From Photobacterium obscurum (GTDB taxonomy: Bacteria; Pseudomonadota; Gammaproteobacteria; Enterobacterales; Vibrionaceae): 64,000 bases of DNA. The stretch lies in contig NZ_JAKRRW010000007.1 in assembly GCF_026191635.1 (NCBI RefSeq), forward strand, positions 1 to 64,000, written 5' to 3'. This document shows, in pieces, positions 17,588-25,989 of the stretch; the first letter of the stretch is position 1, and every line of letters begins with the position of its first letter. The notes below the pieces were generated by a model. That model had not been told where the DNA came from and ran no database searches. It worked only from the letters and a program-made list of their open reading frames with translations. A program made the position numbers and the translations under genes.

Positions 17588-18706
17588 ATGTCGCAAGAAT
17601 TACTGGTAACACCTCTGCACGCTCTTCATGTTGAGATGGGCGCGAAAATGGTTCCTTTTGCTGGCTATGACATGCCTGTTCAATATGCATTGGGTGTTCG
17701 TAAGGAGCACATTCACTGCCGTGAAGCGGCAGGCCTGTTTGATGTATCGCACATGGGGCAACTTCGTCTTCATGGCGCTAATGCCGCGAAAGCACTGGAA
17801 GCATTAGTGCCGGTGGATATTATTGATTTGCCTGCGGGCAAACAGCGTTATGCCTTCTTTACAAACGAGCAGGGCGGAATTTTAGACGACCTGATGGTGA
17901 CAAACTTCGGTGATCACTTGTTTGTGGTGGTTAACGCAGCATGTAAAGAACAAGATATTGCCCACATTCAGGCGCATCTACCTGAAGATGTCGAGATGGA
18001 GCTGATTGACGACCGCGCTCTTCTTGCTCTACAAGGGCCGAAAGCTGCTGAAGTTCTGGCTCGCCTGAACCCTGCTGTGAGTGAGATGGTATTTATGGAT
18101 GCAGCAGCAATTGAGTTGCTTGGCGTTGAATGTTTGGTGAGCCGCTCAGGCTATACCGGTGAAGACGGTTACGAGATATCTGTACCGGCTGACAAGGCAG
18201 ATGCGCTTGCTCGCGAACTACTCGCTAATGCGGAAGTTGAGTGGATTGGCCTTGGGGCTCGTGATTCTTTGCGCCTTGAATGTGGCCTGTGCCTGTATGG
18301 CCATGACATCGATACGACGACGACGCCGGTTGAAGCTAGCCTGTTGTGGGGGATCAGCAAGCCACGTCGTGCTGACGGCGAGCGTGCCGGTGGTTTCCCT
18401 GGAGCCGAGCTGATCCTTGAGCAGATTAAGACTAAGGATGTGTCGCGCAAACGTGTTGGACTGATTGGTCATTCAAAAGCGCCGGTACGTGAAGGCAGCA
18501 AGCTGTTTGATACTGATGATAACGAAATTGGTATTGTCACAAGTGGTACCTTTGGCCCAACGAAAGGCGCACCGGTAGCAATGGCGTATGTTCAAACTGA
18601 TCTCTCTAAGATCGGTACTGAAGTTTTTGCCGAAGTTCGCGGTAAAAAATTGCCAATGACGGTCGAGAAAATGCCGTTTGTTCCACAAAACTACTACCGT
18701 GGCTAA
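17588..18706 (+). CDS. gcvT: aminomethyltransferase, glycine cleavage T protein
   Basis: T-protein: moves the aminomethyl group's carbon from lipoyl-GcvH to tetrahydrofolate, releasing ammonia. 372 residues, with 'ALHVEMGAKMVPFAGYDMPVQY' and 'AAGLFDVSHMGQ' at the N terminus, 'SRSGYTGEDGYEI' in the middle with the folate-site Asp/Glu region, and 'GHDIDTTTTPVEASLLW' further on, all GcvT hallmarks. Transcribed away from the glyA-gcvHP operon, as in other vibrios. The AGTATAAACGT leader offers only a weak ribosome site (GGAG about 11 bases upstream). Confidence 0.97.
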   Translation: MSQELLVTPLHALHVEMGAKMVPFAGYDMPVQYALGVRKEHIHCREAAGLFDVSHMGQLRLHGANAAKALEALVPVDIIDLPAGKQRYAFFTNEQGGILDDLMVTNFGDHLFVVVNAACKEQDIAHIQAHLPEDVEMELIDDRALLALQGPKAAEVLARLNPAVSEMVFMDAAAIELLGVECLVSRSGYTGEDGYEISVPADKADALARELLANAEVEWIGLGARDSLRLECGLCLYGHDIDTTTTPVEASLLWGISKPRRADGERAGGFPGAELILEQIKTKDVSRKRVGLIGHSKAPVREGSKLFDTDDNEIGIVTSGTFGPTKGAPVAMAYVQTDLSKIGTEVFAEVRGKKLPMTVEKMPFVPQNYYRG

Positions 18707-18745
18707 GCAGTGTGTGCATACCTCGCTAGTTAGTGTATGAAGCAG

Positions 18746-18769
18746 AAAGGAGCCGCGAGGCTCCTTTTT
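18746..18769 (+). terminator. rho-independent terminator after gcvT
   Basis: AAAGGAGCC-GCGA-GGCTCCTTT, a perfect 9-bp stem with a GCGA loop and a following T run, 40 bp beyond the gcvT stop. Confidence 0.92.
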
Positions 18770-18841
18770 CTTTGATTTTTATTGGCGGAGTGGCCGGGGA
18801 TCACCTTCACTTAAAGAGGTCGAATAAGCTGGATACGAGCT

Positions 18842-19108
18842 ATGAAGGTGGTGGGTGTATTACTAATTGCTGTTGCGGGCATGTTGGTGCTGGCCAATGC
18901 CAAGGCTGATACATTGTTAATGTCATACGCTGAATATATGGATCGATGCATGAATACCTATGGCGCTGACAAACTGACAAAAAGTGTTTGCGAAGCACAG
19001 TACCGGGCGATGGAAAAGAAAGAGCAAGAACTAATGGCACAGGCTTCGGCTGAGCCTGAAAAAACATGGACAACCGAGTTACCTGGAAATAATCCGGTAG
19101 ATCGATAG
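18842..19108 (+). CDS. small exported protein of unknown function
   Basis: 88 residues with an evident signal peptide (MKVVGVLLIAVAGMLVLANA-KA). The mature part has two cysteines (in 'MDRCMNTYG' and 'SVCEAQY') about eighteen residues apart in an amphipathic helical region, which could form a disulphide in the periplasm, then a charged tail 'EPEKTWTTELPGNN'. I do not recognise a family. It stands alone downstream of the gcvT terminator; ribosome site is weak (GAGCT before the ATG). Confidence 0.65.
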   Translation: MKVVGVLLIAVAGMLVLANAKADTLLMSYAEYMDRCMNTYGADKLTKSVCEAQYRAMEKKEQELMAQASAEPEKTWTTELPGNNPVDR

Positions 19109-19217
19109 CGTTGTAAAACGTGTCTGCATTATTTTTGTTTTGGTCGGCAGTTAGTTTGGTTTATTGCTGTGGAGTCGGGCTTTTTTGCCCGGCTTCAAAA
19201 CTGGTATCAAGACTATT

Positions 19218-19853
19218 TTAATAATTGATATCAGGAACGATATTAAGATCTTGAGGCTGCTCAGACGACAGAGCGGTTTTTAGAAAAGTGGAAAAAACCG
19301 TGCAAGGCTGGTTGCTAAAAGACAAGGTGTTATGCTGATCGCCTATCACTGAGAGTAAGTTATCTTCAGCTGACTTTTTGGCTTGAAGCCTTTCGTCAGT
19401 GTTGAAATAAGCCAATACTGGTGATGTTAGCGAGTTATCAACCGCTTGTAGATGATAGTAGCAACGATTGATGGCGATACTTTCAGCAAAAACGCCTTTT
19501 GCCAGATCAACATCTTCGACAAGAAGCGATCTTGTGTAGATATCCAATAGGCGGTCCCATTTCTTTGCGGCAAGTAATCCCATAACCACATATTCTGGCC
19601 TGTGATAGGTCGAAAGTAGCATTTGCTCGTAATCATCCCTGATGTGGTTGTGATTATGATCGGCACCGTAAACACCATTGGTGTCGGTATCGATATATTG
19701 GGGAAGCTCGACCGTACTGACCTTCCATTTAGCAAGTAATTTCAGTGCATTATATTCATTGAAAGGCAACGAAATATTTTCTTTGTCTGCCGCATAGGTG
19801 GGTGTTTGCGTGGTAATCGCGAGCAATGCCAGTACTTGCAGCAGTGGTTTCAT
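19218..19853 (-). CDS. exported protein with EF-hand-like acidic loop, unknown function
   Basis: 211 residues from the ATG at 19853, which begins a clean signal peptide (MKPLLQVLALLAITTQTPTYA); an upstream in-frame ATG at 19922 would add a non-hydrophobic leader. Near residues 55-75 is an acidic loop 'YIDTDTNGVYGADHNHNHIR', resembling the D-x-D-x-N-G calcium-binding loops of EF-hand or thrombospondin type 3 repeats. The rest is helical with two cysteines. Function unknown; the family looks restricted to marine gammaproteobacteria in my recollection. Confidence 0.65.
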   Translation of the reverse strand: MKPLLQVLALLAITTQTPTYAADKENISLPFNEYNALKLLAKWKVSTVELPQYIDTDTNGVYGADHNHNHIRDDYEQMLLSTYHRPEYVVMGLLAAKKWDRLLDIYTRSLLVEDVDLAKGVFAESIAINRCYYHLQAVDNSLTSPVLAYFNTDERLQAKKSAEDNLLSVIGDQHNTLSFSNQPCTVFSTFLKTALSSEQPQDLNIVPDINY

Positions 19854-20105
19854 TATTCTGGTTTCTGTGAATAAATAACGGATGAATTGAGTATTAATGG
19901 CCTTAAGTTTCTCTTGAGGCAAGTCGCTATAAAACAGAATGCGAGTGATAACAGAGTTTTGGAATAGTATTGCACTCTTTGAACTTTCGTTTGTAGATAC
20001 CGGTATCTTTACCAGTATGCCACCTGCGCTTAAGCCAAGTTGTTCAGGTTGGATTTAGCCTATAAAGGTAATATCAAATGCGTAACCTAAACAGAGGAAG
20101 GCATA

Positions 20106-20291
20106 TTGAGTACCATTGTTAGCTTGTTATTTGTATTAGTCAGTGTGTATGCGGCAGTCTGTGTGATTCGTGCATTCACAGTAAAATCAGGTTCTGAGTA
20201 TTCATCTTCGGTGGGAGTTGAAGGTGTGCTTGTTGAGCCGGGTAGTATGTATTGCCATGCATCCAAACAGGCGAGGCTAATAAATAGTTAA
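20106..20291 (+). CDS. possible small single-pass membrane protein (TTG start)
   Basis: 61 residues beginning TTG AGT ACC, with AGAGGAAGG five bases upstream. Residues 3-24 (STIVSLLFVLVSVYAAVCVI) would span the membrane, followed by a basic stop-transfer residue and a polar tail. No family recognised. The good ribosome site is the main support. Confidence 0.4.
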   Translation: MSTIVSLLFVLVSVYAAVCVIRAFTVKSGSEYSSSVGVEGVLVEPGSMYCHASKQARLINS

Positions 20292-20467
20292 TCATTATGG
20301 TGCTTTTCTGCTTGAGCATTCGTAAATACCAGCTGTGGTTCGCTAACTCTGGGTAATTGGTTTAGTTTACCTAAGCAACTTGTTATATGTTCTTCATGAT
20401 AACGAACGAGTGAATTGGTGAACCTTGGCTGGATAATAAAGGCCCCGAGAAGTTGGCTTGGTGATAA

Positions 20468-20502
20468 ATACCAAACTGAATTTTAAAGGCTCAATTTGGT
20501 AT
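20468..20502 (+). other. hairpin upstream of a short ORF
   Basis: ATACCAAACTGA and TCAATTTGGTAT form a 12-bp stem with one G-T/mismatch position and an 11-base loop, followed by TTT. It may end transcription from upstream or lie in the leader of the 28-codon ORF at 20520. Confidence 0.4.
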
Positions 20503-20519
20503 TTTGAGTTGGATAGTCT

Positions 20520-20606
20520 ATGCAAAATATGCTGTTTGAAGTGCTGTTAGCAATAGCAGCGATAATAATTGCTATCGGGCTGTATTCAGCCGCAGTGATG
20601 GCCTAA
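20520..20606 (+). CDS. candidate 28-residue membrane microprotein
   Basis: ATG...TAA frame encoding MQNMLFEVLLAIAAIIIA followed by IGLYSAAVMA, almost entirely one hydrophobic helix. It ends five bases before a strong terminator, giving the layout hairpin - short ORF - terminator of a stand-alone transcript. Ribosome site is poor (GAGTTGGAT about 8-12 bases upstream). Could be a genuine small membrane protein or chance. Confidence 0.4.
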   Translation: MQNMLFEVLLAIAAIIIAIGLYSAAVMA

Positions 20607-20610
20607 AAGA

Positions 20611-20633
20611 AAAGCACCCGAGGGTGCTTTTTT
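20611..20633. terminator. bidirectional rho-independent terminator between the microprotein ORF and pdsS
   Basis: AAAGCACCC-GA-GGGTGCTTT followed by TTT on the plus strand and preceded by an A-rich run that gives a T tail on the minus strand. It serves the rightward short ORF and, 14 bp beyond the stop, the leftward pdsS gene. Confidence 0.88.
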
Positions 20634-20646
20634 ACTTGGAGGTATA

Positions 20647-22830
20647 TTAATTGTCTACTTTTTCTAAAGGTAGGCTGATAGTGACTTCGACCCCTTTGTT
20701 ATCACGGCGGTTACGCAAATGAATTGTGCCGTTGTGGTATTGGGTGATCAGCCTGGCGATAAACAAACCCAACCCAAGATGAGGCTTGGTTTGCTTGCTC
20801 TGGGCCCGTACCGATACCATAGAGTTAAGCAATTGATCTGACATGTCCTGTGGTAATAAAGGCCCGTAGTTGCTGACTGTCAAAACCGCAGAGCGCCCTT
20901 TTTGCATCAGGGAAACTTCGATAGCATCCTGGTCCCGGCTGAAATCCTCGGCATTGGCGACGAGCTTATCCAGTAGCTGGGCAAGATAATCTGGCGCACC
21001 GTTTATCAATATCTCTGACTTTTCGACTTTTACATCAAATGCTTGGTTGGGGTAAGCCATCTGATAGCCTTGCATGCAGCCCGATACTAGTTCATTGAGT
21101 GGAAAACGCTCTTTTTCCGCACCTTGAAGGCTTTGCTCGATACGTGTTGCCTCTGTCATGCTCGACAATATGGTACTTAATCGGTGTACACCGTCCTGAG
21201 CCCGAGCAATATAGCGTTGCGAATCTTCATCCTGATTTTGCATCGAGAGGTTTTCAATCGAAGAGCGAACAACAGCAACGGGTGTTCTTAGCTCGTGCGA
21301 TAAGCGCGAGGAAAGATTTTCCAGATAATGGTTATATTGCCCTAAGCGTCCGACCATCGCGGACAAACTGCGTGAGAGGTCACCAATTTCATCGGTATCC
21401 TCTGTTGGGGAAATCGGTTGCTGGATTCGCCCCTGGCTATCAATGGCAAGCTCGGCTTCATCACGAAGACGGCGGATCCGTGAGGATATTTTGGAAGCAA
21501 ATAAAAAGAGCGTGACGGTACCAATTGCAATAATGGCTAGGATTGCATTGAGCAATTCTTCCAGTGCACGGTTGCGAAGGGTTTGAATTCCCGTGGTTGA
21601 CTCTTCTGCTACGACGGCACCCATCACGTTATCACCGAGCCAAATTGGATACGCTGCGGCAAGGATCATTGCTTTCCCATCTTCTGACTGACGCCAATGG
21701 GAATAACCACGCCCGCTTAGCGCCTGTGACACGTGGACGCCTTTGACTAGTGCGGCATCTTTCAGTGAATCAACAAAATCTGTCGGCTTAGAAATCAGGT
21801 AGCGGTAGTAAAGAGGGTGGAGAAATTTTTTCTCGATCTGGCTCCACCATGATTCACTGTTATCGCTATATCGGATCGATGATGACCACACCCCGTTTGA
21901 TTCCTGGATGTTTCCTGTTTGCGCGAGTACTCGCTGGTGGCGGTCGATAACCCAGATCCGCGTACTGGTATGGCCCATGCCTTTGAGGATTTTTTCGATT
22001 TCCGGCGATGGTACTAATACTGTTCCCAGCCGGTTGAGATGAGAGGTATTAGAGGTGCCGATGATAGTATCGATTTCGCGATTCCGGGCATTGTTGATAT
22101 CGTAGAATGCAAAACCCAGTTTGTTACCTAGAAAGGAAAGCGGGATCCGAAGTTCAATGTTGTAGCCTTGGTCGGTATTACGCCAATAACCTTGAATTTG
22201 GTTTTGTTGCGAGAGGCTGCCGGGATCGGCAATGTTGCCGTTAATTTGCCATGCATTGACCCAACCATCTTCATAGGCGGAAACAACGTAGCGTGAAAAC
22301 TCGCCATCTGGTGAGGTCATGGCAATAATCAAATGATCGTTACGGTCGACACGAATAGAGTCTTTTCGCCGCATGATCGGTGTCTTATCGGACACTTCAA
22401 AAGCTGCATACAGGTAGCCATCATATTTACCGACAATATGGCGAAAGCTGATGCTATTGCTGCTATAAGGACGACGGCTGAACTGCACATATTCACGCCC
22501 GTAGTGCACCATTTTATCGTCATAATCAATCCAGTCATTGAGCTGGCCGTCTAGCTTGATAGGGTGTTGCAGCTCATAGGCATATAAATCCCGACCTTTC
22601 TTCACTGATTCCAGGAAGCTTGCCTGACCACTAAACAGCTTAGGGCGCTCGTTAAGGGCGGTAGCCACAGCGCGTGTCGTGCCTACCAGTGTTTGCTCTT
22701 GTCCCTGGCGCAGAAGCTTTTCCATTTCAAGAATATACTTGTAGCCAACCCAGGGCAGGGTGAGTAAAAAGCTGGAGATCAGTATGATTTTGGTTCTTAG
22801 ACCGAAAGGAAATTTAGGCATGTTATTCAT
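20647..22830 (-). CDS. pdsS: sensor histidine kinase PdsS (dedicated sortase system type)
   Basis: Membrane sensor kinase of the family named for 'proteobacterial dedicated sortase' loci. Order: first membrane helix (about residues 13-32), a large periplasmic region beginning with a CBM9/DOMON-like fold ('HPIKLDGQLNDW', 'YLYAAFEVSD', about 85-230), a second helix (about 435-458), HAMP, HisKA with the phospho-acceptor in 'SSRLSHELRTPVAVVRSS', and a HATPase ('LVANAEDFSRD', 'LGLGLFIARLI'). The carbohydrate-binding-like sensor suggests an envelope or glycan signal. Start at ATG 22830 with AGAGG close upstream. The stop of pdsR lies only nine bases before this start, so the two are one operon. The protein looks intact although no sortase gene is present in this window. 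Confidence 0.88.
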   Translation of the reverse strand: MNNMPKFPFGLRTKIILISSFLLTLPWVGYKYILEMEKLLRQGQEQTLVGTTRAVATALNERPKLFSGQASFLESVKKGRDLYAYELQHPIKLDGQLNDWIDYDDKMVHYGREYVQFSRRPYSSNSISFRHIVGKYDGYLYAAFEVSDKTPIMRRKDSIRVDRNDHLIIAMTSPDGEFSRYVVSAYEDGWVNAWQINGNIADPGSLSQQNQIQGYWRNTDQGYNIELRIPLSFLGNKLGFAFYDINNARNREIDTIIGTSNTSHLNRLGTVLVPSPEIEKILKGMGHTSTRIWVIDRHQRVLAQTGNIQESNGVWSSSIRYSDNSESWWSQIEKKFLHPLYYRYLISKPTDFVDSLKDAALVKGVHVSQALSGRGYSHWRQSEDGKAMILAAAYPIWLGDNVMGAVVAEESTTGIQTLRNRALEELLNAILAIIAIGTVTLFLFASKISSRIRRLRDEAELAIDSQGRIQQPISPTEDTDEIGDLSRSLSAMVGRLGQYNHYLENLSSRLSHELRTPVAVVRSSIENLSMQNQDEDSQRYIARAQDGVHRLSTILSSMTEATRIEQSLQGAEKERFPLNELVSGCMQGYQMAYPNQAFDVKVEKSEILINGAPDYLAQLLDKLVANAEDFSRDQDAIEVSLMQKGRSAVLTVSNYGPLLPQDMSDQLLNSMVSVRAQSKQTKPHLGLGLFIARLITQYHNGTIHLRNRRDNKGVEVTISLPLEKVDN

Positions 22831-22839
22831 CAACCTCTG

Positions 22840-23526
22840 CTACGCGCCCCAACGGTATCCCATTCCATACACAGTACTGATACAGTCGAAATTGGCATCA
22901 CACAGCAAGAATTTCTTGCGGATCCGCTTTACGTGGGACGTGATTGTGCTGTCGTCGACGACGACCTGGGCTTCGTCCATCAAATCATGACGGCTTTTTA
23001 CATGTCCCGGACGCTTAGCCAAGGCGTAGACCATCCAGAATTCGGTCACTGTTAGCTCGATCAGTTGCTTGTTCCAGAAGATCTGCATTTTGTTCTTGTC
23101 TATTGTTAGTGCCCCTCGTTCGATCAGCGTTTCCTGCTCGGTCGGGGTAGCCAGTAAATCACTGCGGCGGAAAAGTGCGGCAATACGTGCCATCAAATGG
23201 GGCAGGCTGGTGTCTTTGGTCAGGTAGTCATCAGCACCCATACGCAGACCACAAACGGTATCGAAGTCACTGTCTCTTGCTGTCAGGAAAATAATTGGCA
23301 CCGTGGGTGATAAAGCGCGTAATGATTGGCATAGCGAAAAGCCACCGTCAATCTCATCTTGAAGGCCGATATCAATGATGGCGAGATCAGGAAGTGCCTG
23401 CTCAAATGCAGCTTGTGCATCCGGTCGGTTGTCATATCCCTGCACGTTATAGCCATGCTTTTTTAATACATCGATATAGTTTTCACGAATCGCAGCTTCG
23501 TCTTCAACAATGACAATATTTTTCAT
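22840..23526 (-). CDS. pdsR: response regulator PdsR (dedicated sortase system type)
   Basis: 228-residue OmpR-type response regulator. Receiver domain with the acidic pocket 'VEDE', phospho-acceptor Asp52 in 'LAIIDIGLQ', Thr in 'IFLTARD' and Lys in 'YLTKDTS'. The C-terminal winged helix has 'VTEFWMVYALAKRPGHVKSR' and ends 'VYGMGYRWGA'. Length and the 'DGGFSLCQSLRALSP' segment fit the sortase-system family. Upstream and divergent is pdsO, whose promoter carries four CGAAA repeats that could be its target. Partner kinase is pdsS. Confidence 0.88.
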   Translation of the reverse strand: MKNIVIVEDEAAIRENYIDVLKKHGYNVQGYDNRPDAQAAFEQALPDLAIIDIGLQDEIDGGFSLCQSLRALSPTVPIIFLTARDSDFDTVCGLRMGADDYLTKDTSLPHLMARIAALFRRSDLLATPTEQETLIERGALTIDKNKMQIFWNKQLIELTVTEFWMVYALAKRPGHVKSRHDLMDEAQVVVDDSTITSHVKRIRKKFLLCDANFDCISTVYGMGYRWGA

Positions 23527-23705
23527 TTTTTACCTTAGCGATTGTTCTTTATAGCCGTAGGACTATTGATATCTGGTGACTATACAATAAAAAAGTGCCG
23601 AAAAAAGCTGATATAGGTGATTGCCATTTTTTTGCCACAATTGATCAGCACATTGCCTTTTTTTATCCCCAAGATTGCCAGATCCAATTGGTTTAATGAC
23701 CTCAT

Positions 23706-23726
23706 CGAAACGAAAACGAAACGAAA
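23706..23726 (+). promoter_or_regulatory. four CGAAA repeats in the pdsR-pdsO intergenic region
   Basis: CGAAA begins at 23706, 23711, 23717 and 23722, followed by GTGAAACGAG near 23745. OmpR-type regulators commonly bind short direct repeats, so this is a candidate PdsR site about 60-80 bp before pdsO. It is also simple sequence, hence only moderate weight. Confidence 0.4.
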
Positions 23727-23787
23727 TCTAGATTCGGACAACACGTGAAACGAGTTAACGCGAATTTTACCGATGAGGAATAACACA

Positions 23788-24573
23788 ATGAAAAAGCAGC
23801 TAATCTCAACACTGATCGCAACAACAATCATGGCTTCTGTAATTGCTCCGGCAGCACAAGCAACTTCAATGCAGCCAGGACTGAATAACGATATCCAAGA
23901 CTCTTATAAGGCGGGCCAAGACGAGCAATTGATTGGCTTAGGCTCCGGTGCGGCGTTTGGCGCGGTGGTCGGCGGGCCTGCCGGTGCGGTGATTGGGGCG
24001 ATTGTCGGCGGTATTGTTGGTACAGCCGTCGGGCAGGAAGAATACATTAAAGCACAAGATGAAGAAGTGGTGGAGCTGACAGCAAGAAATACGGAACTTG
24101 AGCGTATCAGCCAGCAATATAATCAGGCGCAGATTGAAATTGCCCGTTTACAGCAACAAGCAATTCAGCAAGATATCGACAAGCAAAATCTGGAACAACG
24201 TCAGATTGATTTGGCGCTAGAAATGAACGTGCACTTCCGTACTGGGTCAGCATCCATTGAGCCTCATTTTCAAGCACAGCTTGATGAACTTGCCGAACTC
24301 ATGAAACAGGCTCCAGAAGTAAAATGGGAGCTGGCGGGTTACGCTGACCGTCGCGGTGATAGCCTGAAAAACTTGAACCTGTCTCATGCACGTGTTGAGG
24401 CTGTTCGCGAATATTTACAACAACATGGTGTCGATGAAGCGCAGATTGTTGCTTCAGCCTATGGTGATCAGGAACCATTAAAGGCAGAGCAGAACTTTGA
24501 GGGGGATTTCTTCGACCGACGCGTCACTTTGCGTAGTAGCCAGGGTCATGTACGTACGGCGAATGCCCAGTAA
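23788..24573 (+). CDS. pdsO: sortase-associated OmpA-like protein PdsO
   Basis: Exported OmpA-family protein. Signal peptide (MKKQLISTLIATTIMASVIAPAAQA), a glycine-zipper segment (about residues 50-75, 'GSGAAFGAVVGGPAGAVIG'), a heptad coiled coil rich in Q/E/I/L (about 85-135) and a C-terminal OmpA peptidoglycan-binding domain ('MNVHFRTGSASIEPHFQ', 'LAGYADRRGDSLKNLNLS', 'ASAYGDQEP', 'FFDRRVTL'). This is the architecture described for PdsO in dedicated sortase loci. The first ATG (23773) overlaps the GAGGAA ribosome site, so I take 23788. It is divergent from pdsR-pdsS. In typical loci the sortase target and sortase genes follow directly; here they do not. Confidence 0.88.
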   Translation: MKKQLISTLIATTIMASVIAPAAQATSMQPGLNNDIQDSYKAGQDEQLIGLGSGAAFGAVVGGPAGAVIGAIVGGIVGTAVGQEEYIKAQDEEVVELTARNTELERISQQYNQAQIEIARLQQQAIQQDIDKQNLEQRQIDLALEMNVHFRTGSASIEPHFQAQLDELAELMKQAPEVKWELAGYADRRGDSLKNLNLSHARVEAVREYLQQHGVDEAQIVASAYGDQEPLKAEQNFEGDFFDRRVTLRSSQGHVRTANAQ

Positions 24574-24590
24574 AGAAGGCGGGTGTCGGT

Positions 24591-24776
24591 ATGAATAAAC
24601 AGACCAATAATGGAGCACCTGGCTGGGTGCTTCCTCTTCTGATTATGGTGTTGCTTACGATGCAATTATCGGTAAAAGCAGAAGACATTAAAGATCAAAA
24701 AATAGATATCTTGCATGGTGAAACACTTCGGGCCTGGAACGAACTAGACGGAGTAGCGAGTAAGGAGTGTCAATAA
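24591..24776 (+). CDS. 61-residue exported/anchored small protein after pdsO (possible truncated sortase-target gene)
   Basis: MNKQTNNGAPGWVLPLLIMV and following residues form a signal anchor or signal peptide (to about residue 31, VKA), then thirty polar residues and a TAA. It starts 17 bp after pdsO with GGCGGG upstream. Its position is that of the long von Willebrand-type sortase target gene in standard loci, and its start looks like such a leader, so it may be a remnant left by deletion; alternatively a genuine small envelope protein. The stop overlaps the next short ORF as TAATG. Confidence 0.5.
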   Translation: MNKQTNNGAPGWVLPLLIMVLLTMQLSVKAEDIKDQKIDILHGETLRAWNELDGVASKECQ

Positions 24777-24853
24777 TGTTTATGGATGATCAGCGGTGGT
24801 TAACCGTGTTGTTGCGACTTTCTGTGCTCCACTTTAGCCTTGTTTATTGTTAG
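24776..24853 (+). CDS. candidate 25-residue peptide overlapping the preceding ORF
   Basis: ATG TTT ATG GAT ... encodes MFMDDQRWLTVLLRLSVLHF and five further residues. AAGGAG lies eight bases before its ATG, and TAATG overlap with the preceding stop suggests coupling. The hydrophobic composition with WLTVLLRL resembles the start of a membrane-anchored enzyme such as a class GN sortase, but it is too short to say. Possibly a relic. Confidence 0.3.
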   Translation: MFMDDQRWLTVLLRLSVLHFSLVYC

Positions 24854-24856
24854 GAG

Positions 24857-24873
24857 GGAATCACAGTGATTCC
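24857..24873. other. perfect 8-bp dyad after the short ORFs
   Basis: GGAATCAC-A-GTGATTCC, perfect 8-bp arms round a single base. Too tight for a good RNA hairpin, more like a protein-binding dyad or a scar. It follows AGGAGG directly. Confidence 0.4.
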
Positions 24874-24898
24874 GTTTGAAATTGTCACGCAGGAAGAG

Positions 24899-24922
24899 AG
24901 AACTCGCCGAGAGGCGAGTTCT
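24899..24922. terminator. strong hairpin between the pds set and cheV
   Basis: AGAACTCGCC-GAGA-GGCGAGTTCT, a perfect 10-bp GC-rich stem with a GAGA loop. The T tail is poor on both strands, so it may act bidirectionally but weakly. It separates the rightward pds genes from the leftward cheV stop. Confidence 0.6.
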
Positions 24923-24938
24923 GTTATGGTCGAAGGAA

Positions 24939-25877
24939 CTAAATAATTGCGCGGAGCCTGTCCTGAACGACTTCTACCAATAAATCTGGCTGGAATTTGG
25001 AGATGAATCGATCACAGCCGACTTTTTTCACCATCGCTTCGTTGAAGCTGCCGCTGAGGGAAGTATTCAGAGCAATATGTAGGTCATTCATGCGCGAGTC
25101 GTTACGGATTTCATGGGTTAGCTTGTATCCGTCCATCTCGGGCATTTCGGCATCAGTGAACATCATCAGAATTTCATCATTGATATTCTTGCCTTCATCG
25201 CACCATTTTTTCAACAGGGTCAGAGCCATTAGGCCGTCACTGGCTTCAATCACCTGAAGTCCTAGCTGTGAAAGGGTATCGCGGATCTGGGCGCGGGCTG
25301 TTGATGAATCATCAACAATCAATATTTTGCGGCCATGGAAATGGTTAACAATATTGGTATCGAGGACTTCCTCAGAGATCTGGATATCGTAATCGATAAT
25401 CTCGGCCAATACTTTTTCGACATCGATAATACTAACAAGCCGATCTACACCATCACGTTGTAGCTTGGTGATGGCTGTCAGATAGTTATTGCGGCCAACT
25501 TGGCTTGGTGGTGGCTGAATATCTCGCCATGTCAGGTTTTCAATGTTCATGACTTGACCCACTAAGAAAGCCTGTACCGAGCGGTTGTACTCGGTAATGA
25601 TCATGTTGCATTCGCCATCGCGTTCAACATGGCGCATACCAATTGCCTGACGGAGATCTATAACGGGAATGGATTGACCACGAATATTCGCCACACCACT
25701 TATGTTAGGATGCGAGCCGGGCAGGGTGTTAAGTTTGGGCAGCTTAACAACCTCTTTAACTTTAAATACGTTGATAGCAAATAGCTGTGATGTGTTCAGC
25801 TGGAAGATAAGTAGCTCAAGTCGGTTTTCACCAACGAGTTGGGTACGCTGATCAACAGAATCTAAAATATTGGCCAT
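24939..25877 (-). CDS. cheV: chemotaxis protein CheV (CheW-receiver fusion)
   Basis: 312-residue coupling protein: an N-terminal CheW domain (about 15-160; 'LLIFQLNTSQLFAINVFKVKE', 'GVANIRGQSIPVIDLRQAIG') joined to a receiver domain (about 180-310; 'ILIVDDSSTARAQI', acceptor Asp in 'MMFTDAEMPEMDGY', Lys in 'FISKFQPD'). CheV proteins link chemoreceptors to CheA and can be phosphorylated for adaptation, at the cytoplasmic face of receptor arrays. Vibrios carry several copies; this one is isolated, with no other chemotaxis gene near it. Confidence 0.93.
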   Translation of the reverse strand: MANILDSVDQRTQLVGENRLELLIFQLNTSQLFAINVFKVKEVVKLPKLNTLPGSHPNISGVANIRGQSIPVIDLRQAIGMRHVERDGECNMIITEYNRSVQAFLVGQVMNIENLTWRDIQPPPSQVGRNNYLTAITKLQRDGVDRLVSIIDVEKVLAEIIDYDIQISEEVLDTNIVNHFHGRKILIVDDSSTARAQIRDTLSQLGLQVIEASDGLMALTLLKKWCDEGKNINDEILMMFTDAEMPEMDGYKLTHEIRNDSRMNDLHIALNTSLSGSFNEAMVKKVGCDRFISKFQPDLLVEVVQDRLRAII

Positions 25878-25989
25878 AGTTCGCTCGGCAGGTCACTGAA
25901 TTATTAAAGTTATCATTAAAGTATATGCTTTTCGGCTAGTCATTGTCACGTCATATATATGCTACGAGCAGGGTGGGAACAGAGAAATT

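Noticed and set aside
24866..24946. 27-codon GTG-start ORF with AGGAGG upstream after the pds set
   Set aside because: It runs through the GC-rich hairpin at 24899-24922 and into the cheV stop, so the frame is most likely fortuitous.
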